Assembly (NCBI GenBank): GCA_964552955.1
Contig: CAZKIU010000012.1
Location: 24,060-88,059 of the forward strand
Direction of reading: 5' to 3'
DNA length: 64,000 bases
Origin: UBA1413 sp964552955
Lineage (GTDB): Bacteria; Bacteroidota; Bacteroidia; Bacteroidales; Prolixibacteraceae
Below the pieces are notes generated by a model, which was not told the origin of the DNA, searched no databases, and worked only from the letters and a program-made list of their open reading frames with translations. A program made the position numbers and the translations under genes. How positions within the stretch are numbered: position 1 is the first letter of the stretch; every line of letters begins with the position of its first letter. This document shows positions 23,671 to 32,877 of the stretch, piece after piece.

Positions 23671-26539
23671 AATCCACCGAAAAGAGGAGTTCCATACGCA
23701 TATCACGGGCTTCAGGCAGCCAACCCGCCCTGACCCCCATGGCCACCGGGGCATAGAAACGAAAGAGATGACCATCGGCCACCACTTCACCTCCTACCGA
23801 GCTGATCGTCCTGGAGAAGTGCCCGGTGACCCTTCCGTCATCGAGCAGGTCGCCCTTCAGCCTGGCCCTCTCATAGAAAAGAGCACTCCTCAGCCGCTTG
23901 ACATAGAGTAGTTTGGAGATCCGCCAATCATATGTAAACAGGGGAAACACATACTTCAGGGCGCTGCTGGTCAGGGTATTGTTGTTCATGGAGCTCCATC
24001 CCCAGGGGACGGCGATCACATCGTTGTAGTTGTACTCACCCCTTTGCCGCTGCTGCCAGCCTGTACGGAGGCTGAAACCATGGTTAGGCGCCATCCCGGG
24101 CAGGTACATCTTCATTTGCAACGCCGTAACGGGGCCCATATGATGACTCCCCCACGGAGAATGGCGGTAACTTCCATCACCGATCCATCCCCAGCGGGGC
24201 TGAATCGCCTGCAACGGCTGCCGCATCAGTTGATGGTAGTAAAGCCGGTAGGCCACCGCACTGAGGGTACCATTGATAAACTGTCCGGGCGTCGAAGTAT
24301 CATGGCCATAATGGGTGGCCGTAAATAAAACCTCAGGCTGCCACAACCTGAAATAGCGTCCATGGCTCCTGTTCAGCGGAATCCTCAGGTCCAGGTCCCC
24401 CCGGTACTCCTTCCAGGTATAGCGCCGGTACAAGGTATCCCTGTACAGGAGGTGTCCGGTCTGATCCTGGTATTCGGTAATCTCCCCGAACCGGGAGGCT
24501 CTTTTTCCCGCCGATAACTCCGCCGTAACCACCGGAAACCAGCCCCGGTATTCAAACTTGAGATAATACTTGCCCGTCTGCTCGCTCCTGTCCCATTTGT
24601 AACCCGCTGTCGTCTCCGCCGTTCCCAGCATATTCTGGGAGGCCAGACTCACGCCCGGTGCCACCTCCAGGTCCGAAGCCTCAAAGGCCAATGGGGCCCA
24701 GCTGTGTAACCGGAAGAGATGCAGCCCTTTACTGTAGGGTTTAGAAATGTAACCCGTCGTGTCTACATTTGTAAAATCCACAACACCGGGTTCCTGGGCC
24801 GCCATTTGCTCTGCAAGAGGATAGCTCCCCCGGGGAATGGCGCCGGAGGGGACCCTGCCCTTCAGCATGGGGCGGATCAGCCGGAAGCCGTCAGCGGTAT
24901 AATCACTGACCACCACCACCTTACCATCGGAGGAAACAGCCGGATAGTCCATGCCGAACCGCGCCTCCGCTTCCCGGCCACATACCCCGGTCGCTAAATC
25001 GGCCGACCACAACTCATTCTTCCCGCTGTGACCACTGATGTACCAGACCGTATCCCCCGACAAGGCCAGTTGCCTGATCTCTCCCGGTTCCACAAAACCA
25101 AATATCTCCGTCTCCCCTCTGAAGGGATTCATCCCGGCCAGCCGCTTCCCTTCACCCGTCAGTACCACCACCACCAGCCGCTCCCCATCTCTCCAGACCG
25201 GACTGAATAAATAGTGGTTCTCCGGTGAAGGATACCTCGCCACCAACGCGCCACTGGCCACCTGGTAGACCGAGAGATAATAACGGTTGGCAAAATCGGT
25301 CTCTACGACGGCTACATTATGTTTATCAGGAGAAATCGAAGGTGCAAAACACTTATATTCAGGCTTTATAATGGTCACCCTTTGACTTTCCATATCGTAG
25401 AGGCGGAGAAAAGATTTTCCGCTGTGGCTCCACCGCAGATCGGGAATGAATTCTGACCAAACGATGAGTCCGTCACGGTACCCCACAGACTCATCAAAGA
25501 GCTGCCCGGGGGTATAAACGGTCTGTTCTTCTCCCAAGGGGGAAATCTTAACAAAAGAGGGCAACTGCCGATAGCTCTCTTTCAGGGAGAGGAGATCTCC
25601 GGAGGGGAGGATATAGTTATGGCGGTAAGAGGTGTAGACCTGAGCCGGGCGGGTGATGACCTGTGGGGTCTCCTCCCGGAAGGGGGCATCCTCGAGGGTC
25701 CATTGGTGGTGAAGGGAGTCAAAGATTTGCTGATAGAGTTGTTCCTGGTTGAAGCCAGTAAGCATTTTGACCATTTTGTTGACGGGCCGGATCGAGAGGG
25801 GGTAATGGGCCATCTGGTTAATGGCGTTGGTCCAGAGGTCGCTCCCATAGCGCGCGCGGGTGCCGGCCGTGAGGTACCATCCCAGTTTATAGTGATCGGG
25901 AACATGGTCGCGGTAGGATCCGTTGTAGGCTTTGTCGAAATTATAGACTCCTTTTTCGGTCACCTGGGCCCGGTGTTCCATCAGGAAGGAGGGATAGCGG
26001 CCCCGGCCGCTGGTACTCAGGGCGGTCTCGGCGATCACGGCATCTCCTTCGATGAACCAGAATGGAAGGTAGAGGCCGGTGATCAGGGCGGCTCCCTGTT
26101 CTCCCAGGAGGGCCCTGAGGATCCCCGGCATCTGGCTCTGGATCTTATCGACCTGGACCACATGGCGGAATTCATGGAGGGCCAGTTGCTGGAGCCACTC
26201 CTGGCCGTAGATATCCTGGTGGGGAGGTGTGAAGAGTTCCATCCGGCGGGGAGCCCAGCCCACCAGCCCGTTGCTGCGAACCGTCCGGGTATGGAAAATC
26301 ACCGATATCCGCGCCGGCCTATGACGAAGGGTGACGCTGCCATAATCATAAACCCTGGTGAAGAAGGCGGCCATCTCCCGGGCTTTCTCCTCGAAATCGA
26401 CAGGATAGATCAGCTGGAAATCGGGTGTTACGATCTGCCTCCAACGAAGGGACGCAGGATCTTCACCCGTACTGAAATACTGGCTGTAGCCTGTAAAAGC
26501 CGACAGAAGGAGAAGCAGCAGGAGGATGTTTTTCTTCAT
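23657..26539 (-). CDS. Outer-membrane HEXXH metallopeptidase-like / TolB-propeller / beta-barrel protein
   Basis: A 960-residue protein with signal peptide MKKNILLLLLLLSAFTGYSQ. Residues about 25-270 look like a gluzincin (peptidase MA-like) domain: LHEFRHVVQ gives HEXXH, and WFIEGDAVIAET supplies the downstream Glu expected of a third zinc ligand. Residues about 290-620 form TolB-like propeller blades (SPDKHNVAVVET, SSDGKVVVVSDYTADG). The last 300 residues alternate polar and aromatic residues in barrel-like strands and end MELLFSVDFTSL, as an outer-membrane barrel would. Often annotated only as a WD40/TolB-like protein. Substrate unknown; M28 peptidase gene upstream on the same strand. Confidence 0.8.
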   Translation of the reverse strand: MKKNILLLLLLLSAFTGYSQYFSTGEDPASLRWRQIVTPDFQLIYPVDFEEKAREMAAFFTRVYDYGSVTLRHRPARISVIFHTRTVRSNGLVGWAPRRMELFTPPHQDIYGQEWLQQLALHEFRHVVQVDKIQSQMPGILRALLGEQGAALITGLYLPFWFIEGDAVIAETALSTSGRGRYPSFLMEHRAQVTEKGVYNFDKAYNGSYRDHVPDHYKLGWYLTAGTRARYGSDLWTNAINQMAHYPLSIRPVNKMVKMLTGFNQEQLYQQIFDSLHHQWTLEDAPFREETPQVITRPAQVYTSYRHNYILPSGDLLSLKESYRQLPSFVKISPLGEEQTVYTPGQLFDESVGYRDGLIVWSEFIPDLRWSHSGKSFLRLYDMESQRVTIIKPEYKCFAPSISPDKHNVAVVETDFANRYYLSVYQVASGALVARYPSPENHYLFSPVWRDGERLVVVVLTGEGKRLAGMNPFRGETEIFGFVEPGEIRQLALSGDTVWYISGHSGKNELWSADLATGVCGREAEARFGMDYPAVSSDGKVVVVSDYTADGFRLIRPMLKGRVPSGAIPRGSYPLAEQMAAQEPGVVDFTNVDTTGYISKPYSKGLHLFRLHSWAPLAFEASDLEVAPGVSLASQNMLGTAETTAGYKWDRSEQTGKYYLKFEYRGWFPVVTAELSAGKRASRFGEITEYQDQTGHLLYRDTLYRRYTWKEYRGDLDLRIPLNRSHGRYFRLWQPEVLFTATHYGHDTSTPGQFINGTLSAVAYRLYYHQLMRQPLQAIQPRWGWIGDGSYRHSPWGSHHMGPVTALQMKMYLPGMAPNHGFSLRTGWQQRQRGEYNYNDVIAVPWGWSSMNNNTLTSSALKYVFPLFTYDWRISKLLYVKRLRSALFYERARLKGDLLDDGRVTGHFSRTISSVGGEVVADGHLFRFYAPVAMGVRAGWLPEARDMRMELLFSVDFTSL

Positions 26540-26615
26540 GGTGACGGGCTGAAGGTGAGTAACCCTCCGCCCTTACGAAGAAAAGAAAAATCCCCGTATT
26601 TTCCTCTTCTGCAAT

Positions 26616-26652
26616 AACTGAATGATCAGAACCTTTACAACTGAATGATCAG
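26616..26652. repeat. 14-bp direct repeat at the M28 gene 3' end
   Basis: AACTGAATGATCAG occurs at 26616-26629 and 26639-26652, 23 bases apart. The second copy encodes the last residues of the M28 peptidase; the first is just past its stop codon. Confidence 0.7.
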
Positions 26653-28413
26653 TACCTTATGTTCACCGTTCCGCAGAACATCGACAGAGATGGTCTGTCC
26701 CTCCGTAAAGCTCTTCAGGCGGTTCATGTAGTCATAGATGTTACCCACGGCCTTACCATCAATGGAGGTGATGATATCGCCCTTGTGGATGCCTCCCAGG
26801 TCGGCAGGCTTGCCGCTGGTGACGGCATCGACGCGAAGGCCGTTTTTCTCGAGTCCCGCAAAGTCAGGCATGATCCCCAGGGTGACCTTGAAACGGCCGC
26901 CACGGCTCCTTTTCATCTTGGCTCCTGCCTCCCTGAAAGAGAGCATCTCATCCCTGTTGCCGGTTTCCTGCACCAGTGCCCAGGCATAGGCTGCGATACT
27001 GCCGATTCCGGAGGTGTTGATTTTGTCAAACGTATCGCCGGGGGTATGGTAGTCGCCATGGGCGCCGGTGGTAAAATAAAAAACGGGGATGTTCTGCATA
27101 TAGAAAGAGGCGTGGTCGGAAGGGCCGAAGCCATCGCCGGTGAGGGCCAGGTTAAAGCCGGGGTTGAGGCGGGTCAGCATCTCTTCGGATTCGGCCGAAG
27201 TCTGCGTGCCACTGATACTCAGTCCCTTCGATAATGTATCGAGTCTTCCCACCATGTCAAAGTTGAACATGGCGGTTGTTTTCTTCAGGTCGAAGGGGGG
27301 GTTCTCGGCCAGATGACGGGAGCCTATCAGGCCCATCTCTTCGGCGCCGAAGGCGGCAAAGACCAGGCTTCTGCGGGTTCCCCCTGCAGCCACGGCCTGG
27401 CGTGCGATTTCCAGGACTGCCGCCACCCCGGAGGCATTGTCGTCGGCCCCATAATGGATGGCCGTGGTGTCGGATCTGCGGCTGCCTGATCCGGGACCTC
27501 CCCATCCCAGATGATCATAATGAGCCCCTACCACGATATACTCATTCCTGAGCGCGGGGTCTTTACCCGGAAGAAAGGCCACCACATTGCGGGTGACGAC
27601 CGTGGAAGGCCTGACATCGGCCCTGGCCTCCACCCTGCTGCCTGTGACCAGGGAGTGAGGACGCCTTTCACGGTTCAATTCTCCTTCCAGGGCCGCCACA
27701 TCTTTTCCCGCAGAGGAGAGGATCTGGTCAGCCAGCGCACGGGTGATCTGAAAAACCGGCACTGGATAACTGCTGCTGTTTTTATCAAAGAAAATATCCT
27801 GGAGTTGGTCCTGCTCATTGAACGCCGGTCCACCCGTGAAGAGCACTCCTGCAGCTCCATGGTCGAGGGCGGCCAGCACCTTGGCACGCTCCCCGCTGTA
27901 GGGCTCAAAGAGGCTCTCCTGCTGTTCCGGCTCGGGATCTCCCTTAAGCAGCAACACCCACTTTCCGGTAACATCTACCCCCTCAAAATCATTCCATACC
28001 AGTGAATCCTGATGGATATCAAAGCCATATCCACCGAAGACCACCTCTCCCGCGAAAAAGGAAAGGGAGGAGAATGAATAGGGCAGAAAGGCCTTCCCGG
28101 GAAGTCTCTGTTCGCCGTTGACCACCATCAGATTGCTGTCGCCCAAGGTAACCGAGGTAACCAGAGAAAAAGGCTGAAACCCATTGTCTGACATCCATTG
28201 GAGACCCATGTTCCTGAAACTTTGGCGAATATAGTCTGCTGCAAGGGAGTCGCCGTCGGTTCCAGGGTAGCGCCCTTCCAGAGTGGCTGAAGAGAGGTAC
28301 TCTACATCGGTAGTGGGTGAGGCGACCCTGGCTGCCGGAAACTGACGCGGTGTGCATGCCGCCCAGAGGAAAGCCACCCACACAAGAAGAATGAATCTGC
28401 GATATCGAACCAT
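26635..28413 (-). CDS. M28 family zinc aminopeptidase lipoprotein with PA and PDZ domains
   Basis: A 592-residue protein whose signal peptide ends in a lipobox (FLWAAC), so lipid-anchored. Order: N-terminal part of the peptidase, a PA insert (about 130-250), the M28 zinc core with GAHYDHLG, GADDNASGVAAVLE, GAEEMGLIGS, FDMVGRL and SDHASF...GDYHTPGDT (two-zinc ligands His, Asp, Glu, Asp, His), and a C-terminal PDZ domain (KPADLGGIHKGDIITSIDG). It should trim N-terminal residues of peptides in the periplasm or at the surface. Transcribed toward the HEXXH/barrel gene 95 bases away, possibly one operon. Confidence 0.93.
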   Translation of the reverse strand: MVRYRRFILLVWVAFLWAACTPRQFPAARVASPTTDVEYLSSATLEGRYPGTDGDSLAADYIRQSFRNMGLQWMSDNGFQPFSLVTSVTLGDSNLMVVNGEQRLPGKAFLPYSFSSLSFFAGEVVFGGYGFDIHQDSLVWNDFEGVDVTGKWVLLLKGDPEPEQQESLFEPYSGERAKVLAALDHGAAGVLFTGGPAFNEQDQLQDIFFDKNSSSYPVPVFQITRALADQILSSAGKDVAALEGELNRERRPHSLVTGSRVEARADVRPSTVVTRNVVAFLPGKDPALRNEYIVVGAHYDHLGWGGPGSGSRRSDTTAIHYGADDNASGVAAVLEIARQAVAAGGTRRSLVFAAFGAEEMGLIGSRHLAENPPFDLKKTTAMFNFDMVGRLDTLSKGLSISGTQTSAESEEMLTRLNPGFNLALTGDGFGPSDHASFYMQNIPVFYFTTGAHGDYHTPGDTFDKINTSGIGSIAAYAWALVQETGNRDEMLSFREAGAKMKRSRGGRFKVTLGIMPDFAGLEKNGLRVDAVTSGKPADLGGIHKGDIITSIDGKAVGNIYDYMNRLKSFTEGQTISVDVLRNGEHKVLIIQL

Positions 28414-28441
28414 AACGTTGAATTAATGAACTGACTGAGCA

Positions 28442-28449
28442 CAAATATA
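28442..28449 (-). promoter_or_regulatory. -7 element (TATATTTG) of the M28 gene
   Basis: Minus-strand TANNTTTG match 28 bases before the ATG; no clear -33. Confidence 0.45.
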
Positions 28450-28618
28450 ACAGGACCAGTGGTATCCCCTAATGCGGGCCCCACCTGCCTGATCCTCTAT
28501 GAACGCACCGGGGGCCACTGGTGTTCATCACCGGCCGGTAAATTCCTGCAATAATAGCCTGAAATCTTTAATTTCGGGCGTAGTTTGTTAATTTTACCAG
28601 CCATAAGAGTGCGTCATT

Positions 28619-30709
28619 GTGGAAATTGCGTTTGGACAAAAATTATGGGGAGTGATTATGGTGGTCAGTCTGTTGGTTGCGGTGGCCATCACCCTTTTGA
28701 TGTATTACAGGGTCAAGGGAAGCAGTGAGCTGAGCCGGGGCCGGCTGCGGCTGTTGATGGTGTTGCGGTTCCTCTCTGTGTTCTTCCTGGCCTTTATGTT
28801 GGCGGCTCCCCTGGTGAAAACGCTCCGGAAGATCACCCGGCAGCCCCTGATCCTTCTGGCCTATGACAACTCACGCTCCATGACGGGTGTGGAGGGGAGT
28901 GCAATTACGGGGGAAGAACTGCGCCGGCTGGTCTCCGGGTTGCAGGAGAAACTGGGCAACCACTTTGACCTGGTCACCTATGCCTTTGGCCAAACGGTCA
29001 GCACAGGCCCATCGCCGGCATTCACCGACAAGAGGTCGGATTACAGTCAGTTGCTTCAGACCGTCTATGACAACCATTTCAATGACAATACCGGTGCCCT
29101 GGTGATCGTAGGGGACGGCAATTACAACCAGGGGGAGAATCCGCTTCATCATGCGGGGAGGCTCTCCTTTCCTGTCTATACGCTGGCTACCGGGGATACC
29201 ACTCCCGTCAGGGATGCCGCTGTCGCCGACCTGAAGGTTAACAGGACGGCCTTTGCCGGCAATCTCTTTCCCGTGGAGGCCGATCTCAGGGTGACAGGCA
29301 CCCGACAGGAGAGGCTTCTTTTTTCGGTGCTCAGGGAGGGCAAGCGGCTTTTCTCCCAGACCGTGGAACCTGCGGGAGCCTCCTGGTATGCGACCCTTGC
29401 CTTCACCTTGCCGGCCGAAGGCAAAGGCCTTCAATACTATACCGCCATGGTGGAATCCCTTCCCGGAGAGCAGAACCTGACCAACAACCGATGGCCTTTT
29501 GTCATCAACATCCTCGAAAACAAACAGAAAATTCTGATTCTTGCCGAGGGGGCCCACCCCGATGCCGGCGCCCTGAAGAACAGCCTCCAGCAGCAGGCCA
29601 ATTATGAGGTGACCCTCGTCACCGGAGAACCCTACCCTGCCGACCTCAGTGATTATAACCTTATCATCCTTCATCAGTTACCCTCTTCCTCGCACGCCAT
29701 GCAGCAACTGACCGGTGAAAGTTCCACCAGCCGGATCCCGCTGCTGGTCATCGTAGGTCCTCAGACCCACCTGGCCCAACTTAACGCCATGGAGCTGGGG
29801 GTAAAGATCACCCCCAGGGCCGGGGCATTCGAAGAGGCGCAGATGAGCGTCGCCGACAACTTCACCCCTTTTACCCTCAGTGAGGAACTCCGGGAGAACC
29901 TCGCCAAATATCCCCCCCTGAAGGTTCCCTTTGCCACCTACGACATGGAAGGGACCTTTCAGCCCCTGGGGTTCCAGCGGATCAAAAATATCGTCACCCC
30001 CTGGCCGCTGCTGGCCACGGGAAGCATCCGCGGCCGTAAAACAGGATTTCTCCTGGGAGAGGGATTATGGCGGTGGAGACTCTATAATTATACCCTGACG
30101 GGTAACCACGACCAGTTTAACGAACTCTTTGACAAACTGGTCCAGTACCTGGCCCTGCGCGACAACGAAGACAATTTCATGGTGGGCTTCAAACCTGTTT
30201 ATACGGAAACAGAACCCGTCAGGATGACCGCGGAAGTCTATAACGACGCCTATGAAATGATCAACACGCCGGAGGTGACCATCGCGATGACCGACTCGAC
30301 AGGCAGGGAGTTCAATTATATCTTTGACCGCAGCGACCTCTTCTACCGGCTCGACGCAGGCATTTTCCCTCCGGGAAAATATGCCTTTAAGGCATCGGTG
30401 ACCTCGGGCCCGGACACCTATACCGAGAACGGGGAATTCGCCGTGATCCCGGTGAACGTGGAACTGGCCGACCTGAAAGCCAACCACCGGTTATTGTACC
30501 AGCTCTCCTTTGAAACAGGCGGGAAATTCTTCCGGCAGGAGGAGGCCGACCAGCTGGCCAAAGCCATCGGGGAGAATACCTCCATCCAACCGGTCTCCTA
30601 TTTTCAGGCCGCACTCAATGAATTACTCAACCTGCGTTTTCTCTTCTTTCCCCTCCTGCTCCTGTTAAGTGCGGAATGGTTTTTGAGGAAGTACTGGGGA
30701 AATTATTAG
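28619..30709 (+). CDS. VWA-like membrane protein
   Basis: A 696-residue protein. Two N-terminal membrane helices (about 8-30 and 45-65), then a von Willebrand A-like region starting LILLAYDNSRSMTG, whose DxSxS resembles a MIDAS metal site, then a GATase-like/beta-rich middle (ILILAEGAHPDAGALKNSL), and a final helix LFFPLLLLLSAEWFL. Such proteins sit in the inner membrane with the bulk in the periplasm, but their role is unknown. The start is GTG (28619). It is followed 20 bases later by two lipoprotein genes on the same strand, likely one operon. Confidence 0.8.
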   Translation: MEIAFGQKLWGVIMVVSLLVAVAITLLMYYRVKGSSELSRGRLRLLMVLRFLSVFFLAFMLAAPLVKTLRKITRQPLILLAYDNSRSMTGVEGSAITGEELRRLVSGLQEKLGNHFDLVTYAFGQTVSTGPSPAFTDKRSDYSQLLQTVYDNHFNDNTGALVIVGDGNYNQGENPLHHAGRLSFPVYTLATGDTTPVRDAAVADLKVNRTAFAGNLFPVEADLRVTGTRQERLLFSVLREGKRLFSQTVEPAGASWYATLAFTLPAEGKGLQYYTAMVESLPGEQNLTNNRWPFVINILENKQKILILAEGAHPDAGALKNSLQQQANYEVTLVTGEPYPADLSDYNLIILHQLPSSSHAMQQLTGESSTSRIPLLVIVGPQTHLAQLNAMELGVKITPRAGAFEEAQMSVADNFTPFTLSEELRENLAKYPPLKVPFATYDMEGTFQPLGFQRIKNIVTPWPLLATGSIRGRKTGFLLGEGLWRWRLYNYTLTGNHDQFNELFDKLVQYLALRDNEDNFMVGFKPVYTETEPVRMTAEVYNDAYEMINTPEVTIAMTDSTGREFNYIFDRSDLFYRLDAGIFPPGKYAFKASVTSGPDTYTENGEFAVIPVNVELADLKANHRLLYQLSFETGGKFFRQEEADQLAKAIGENTSIQPVSYFQAALNELLNLRFLFFPLLLLLSAEWFLRKYWGNY

Positions 30710-30729
30710 ACGGTTACATCTCTTTTCCA

Positions 30730-31800
30730 ATGAAACAGCGATTTCTTTCGGGTATTTTCATGGCAGCCGTGCTCCTGGGGGGGTGCAAGCCGATCTCTTT
30801 CCTTTCTGTTGATCTCTCCTCACCCGGCAGCGAAGAACTCCCCGACAGTGTGCAGACCCTTTTACTGCTGGACCGTGCCGTTGACCACCGTTATACCGAC
30901 GATCCCTCTGACACAATTCAACTTCGGTTCTTTGAACGGCAGTTCACCGTGGATACAATCCTCTATGACCTGGCCGCTTCCGACACCCTAATCCGCACCC
31001 TGGGTCATCTCCTTTATGAATCAGGAAGATACGATGTGATCATTCCCATCGACCGGTTTCCCATGAAAGATTCCTTCAACCTCTATTCCGATTCCATGTT
31101 GTGGGAAGAGGTGGAGCGCCTTACCTCCCTATACCAGACCGATGCCATTCTCTCGCTCGATTACCACAAAACGGAGGTTTCGACGGGGGTAGAAAGAGAG
31201 GCTTATGCTGACTGGGAGAATGCAAGTACCAACTATATTTACGGTGCCGTAATGAAAGTGGCATACATCGCCCAGTTCAGGGTTTATGATCCCCGCAACA
31301 GGGAGGTTGTGCGCAGCCATTTTCTGGTAGACACGCTTTACTGGAACGATAGGGATCTTGAGCTCAAGGCATTGTTCCGGAGATTCACCTATGTCAAGCC
31401 GGCCCTGGTTGAATCGGGGATAGCGGCTGCCCTGAGGCTTTCTGAGCGGATAGCGCCCCGCTGGGTGACCACGCGCAGGGCGCTGTTTCTCAAAGGTCAT
31501 CCTGTGTTGCGTGCCACTGCCCCGCTGGCCATGGAATACCGGATGGAAGAGGCCCTGGCAGCCTGGAGTGCCGCCGAAGCCACTGCCACCTCCAAATCCC
31601 TGAAAAGCAAACTCCTCTTCAACATGGCCGTAGCCTGCGAAATGAGGGGCGACCTCAATGAAGCCATCCGCCTGGGAGTCAAATCCTACGAAACGATGTA
31701 CCGACAGGTAACCCACAACTACCTCATAACCCTGGGTAATAGAAGAGCGCTGCTCCAGCCCCCCAGGAATAACGATGTCCCGCCTTCATCCAATCCTTAA
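30730..31800 (+). CDS. DUF6340 family lipoprotein, copy 1
   Basis: A 356-residue lipoprotein with signal peptide and lipobox (MKQRFLSGIFMAAVLLGGC). The body is the Bacteroidota-specific DUF6340 pattern: an N-terminal domain with LLLLDRAVDHRY, YDVIIPIDRF and a D-AILSLDYHKTE strand, and a TPR-like C-terminal part (ALAAWSAAEATATSKSLKSKLLFNMAVACEMRGDLNEAI). The ATG at 30730 is selected over an open frame starting at 30676 because it places the signal peptide first. It is 4 bases ahead of a second family member. Function unknown. Confidence 0.85.
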   Translation: MKQRFLSGIFMAAVLLGGCKPISFLSVDLSSPGSEELPDSVQTLLLLDRAVDHRYTDDPSDTIQLRFFERQFTVDTILYDLAASDTLIRTLGHLLYESGRYDVIIPIDRFPMKDSFNLYSDSMLWEEVERLTSLYQTDAILSLDYHKTEVSTGVEREAYADWENASTNYIYGAVMKVAYIAQFRVYDPRNREVVRSHFLVDTLYWNDRDLELKALFRRFTYVKPALVESGIAAALRLSERIAPRWVTTRRALFLKGHPVLRATAPLAMEYRMEEALAAWSAAEATATSKSLKSKLLFNMAVACEMRGDLNEAIRLGVKSYETMYRQVTHNYLITLGNRRALLQPPRNNDVPPSSNP

Positions 31801-31804
31801 TCCC

Positions 31805-32845
31805 ATGGACCTCAGAAAGCTAATCTCCCATATAATTTCCATGTTTCTGGGCGCACTATTCCTGAGCTCCTGCACCCTATATCAGGATTTTCCCCTGGAA
31901 GTGCTCCGTGCCGGGGAGAGCAGGATCCCTTCCGAAACCGGCAAGATAGGATGGCTCTATCGTAATTTCAGGTATACGGGAGACACCCTGCAGCATTATT
32001 ACCGTGACGGGGAGGTACTCAGGAAGGAGAAGCCAGAGGTTAACCTCGACAGTCTGCTGGCGACCACCTGTATGCAGAGTGCAGCCCGCGACCTGCGGCA
32101 GAACAGCGTGGAGGCCGAATCCGTGTTTTTTCCGGCCGATATGATGCCACCAGTATCGGGAGAGAAGCTCACGCCCCTGCCTGCGGCGCTGGTGCAGAAG
32201 CTGGCACGGCCTGCCGGGGCTGACCGGCTGATGGTCCTGGAGACCTTCTCCTGGTTTTATTCCCGTTTTCCCGGGGAGACACGCCTTCAGGACGGCGGGG
32301 AGGTGACGCTGGCAGGGATATGGGCCTGCTATGATGGGACCACCGGAGCGATCACCGAAACCCGGTCTATGGTGGACACGGTCTACTGGTCAGGGGGTGA
32401 GGATTCAAAGGGTCAGTCCATGCAACTTCCACCGCGGGTGCCGGCCCTGGAAATGGCGTCCACCACCTTCGGAGAGCGCTATGCCCAAAGGTTTTATGCC
32501 TCCTGGATCACCGTGGACCGATTGCTGGTCATCCCTCCAACGGAGGAGTTCCGGCAGGCCGCCGACCATGCCCTTCAACAGGAATGGGAACCGGCGATGG
32601 CCATCTGGAAACGTTACAGCGCTGACCGTTTTGGACGACTGGCCATCACAGCCCGCTATAACCTGGCCCTGGCCGCTGAAACCGGTGACCGCATCGGGGA
32701 AGCCCTCCAATGGATCCGTCAGGCAGAAGCCCTCGCCCGCAGCTACAAAAATAAAAAGGAAATATCCCTGACCTCGGACTACCGCCAAATCCTGGAAACC
32801 CGCCAAAAGGAGATCGCCCGCCTGGAATCGTGGGGAAAACAGTAA
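31805..32845 (+). CDS. DUF6340 family lipoprotein, copy 2
   Basis: A 346-residue lipoprotein (signal peptide to LFLSSC). It shares the layout of the preceding gene: a globular N-terminal part with RLMVLETFSWFY, a GIWACYDGTTGAITETRSMVDTVYW strand, and a helical tail (EWEPAMAIWKRYSADRFGRLAITARYNLALAAETGDRIGEALQWI). The copies are clearly related but diverged, so an old duplication. ATG at 31805 is 4 bases after the previous stop. The gene converges with lgt, which processes such lipoproteins. Confidence 0.85.
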   Translation: MDLRKLISHIISMFLGALFLSSCTLYQDFPLEVLRAGESRIPSETGKIGWLYRNFRYTGDTLQHYYRDGEVLRKEKPEVNLDSLLATTCMQSAARDLRQNSVEAESVFFPADMMPPVSGEKLTPLPAALVQKLARPAGADRLMVLETFSWFYSRFPGETRLQDGGEVTLAGIWACYDGTTGAITETRSMVDTVYWSGGEDSKGQSMQLPPRVPALEMASTTFGERYAQRFYASWITVDRLLVIPPTEEFRQAADHALQQEWEPAMAIWKRYSADRFGRLAITARYNLALAAETGDRIGEALQWIRQAEALARSYKNKKEISLTSDYRQILETRQKEIARLESWGKQ

Positions 32846-32877
32846 TTCACGGGATGAAACTCCCGCAAGAACCGGTC

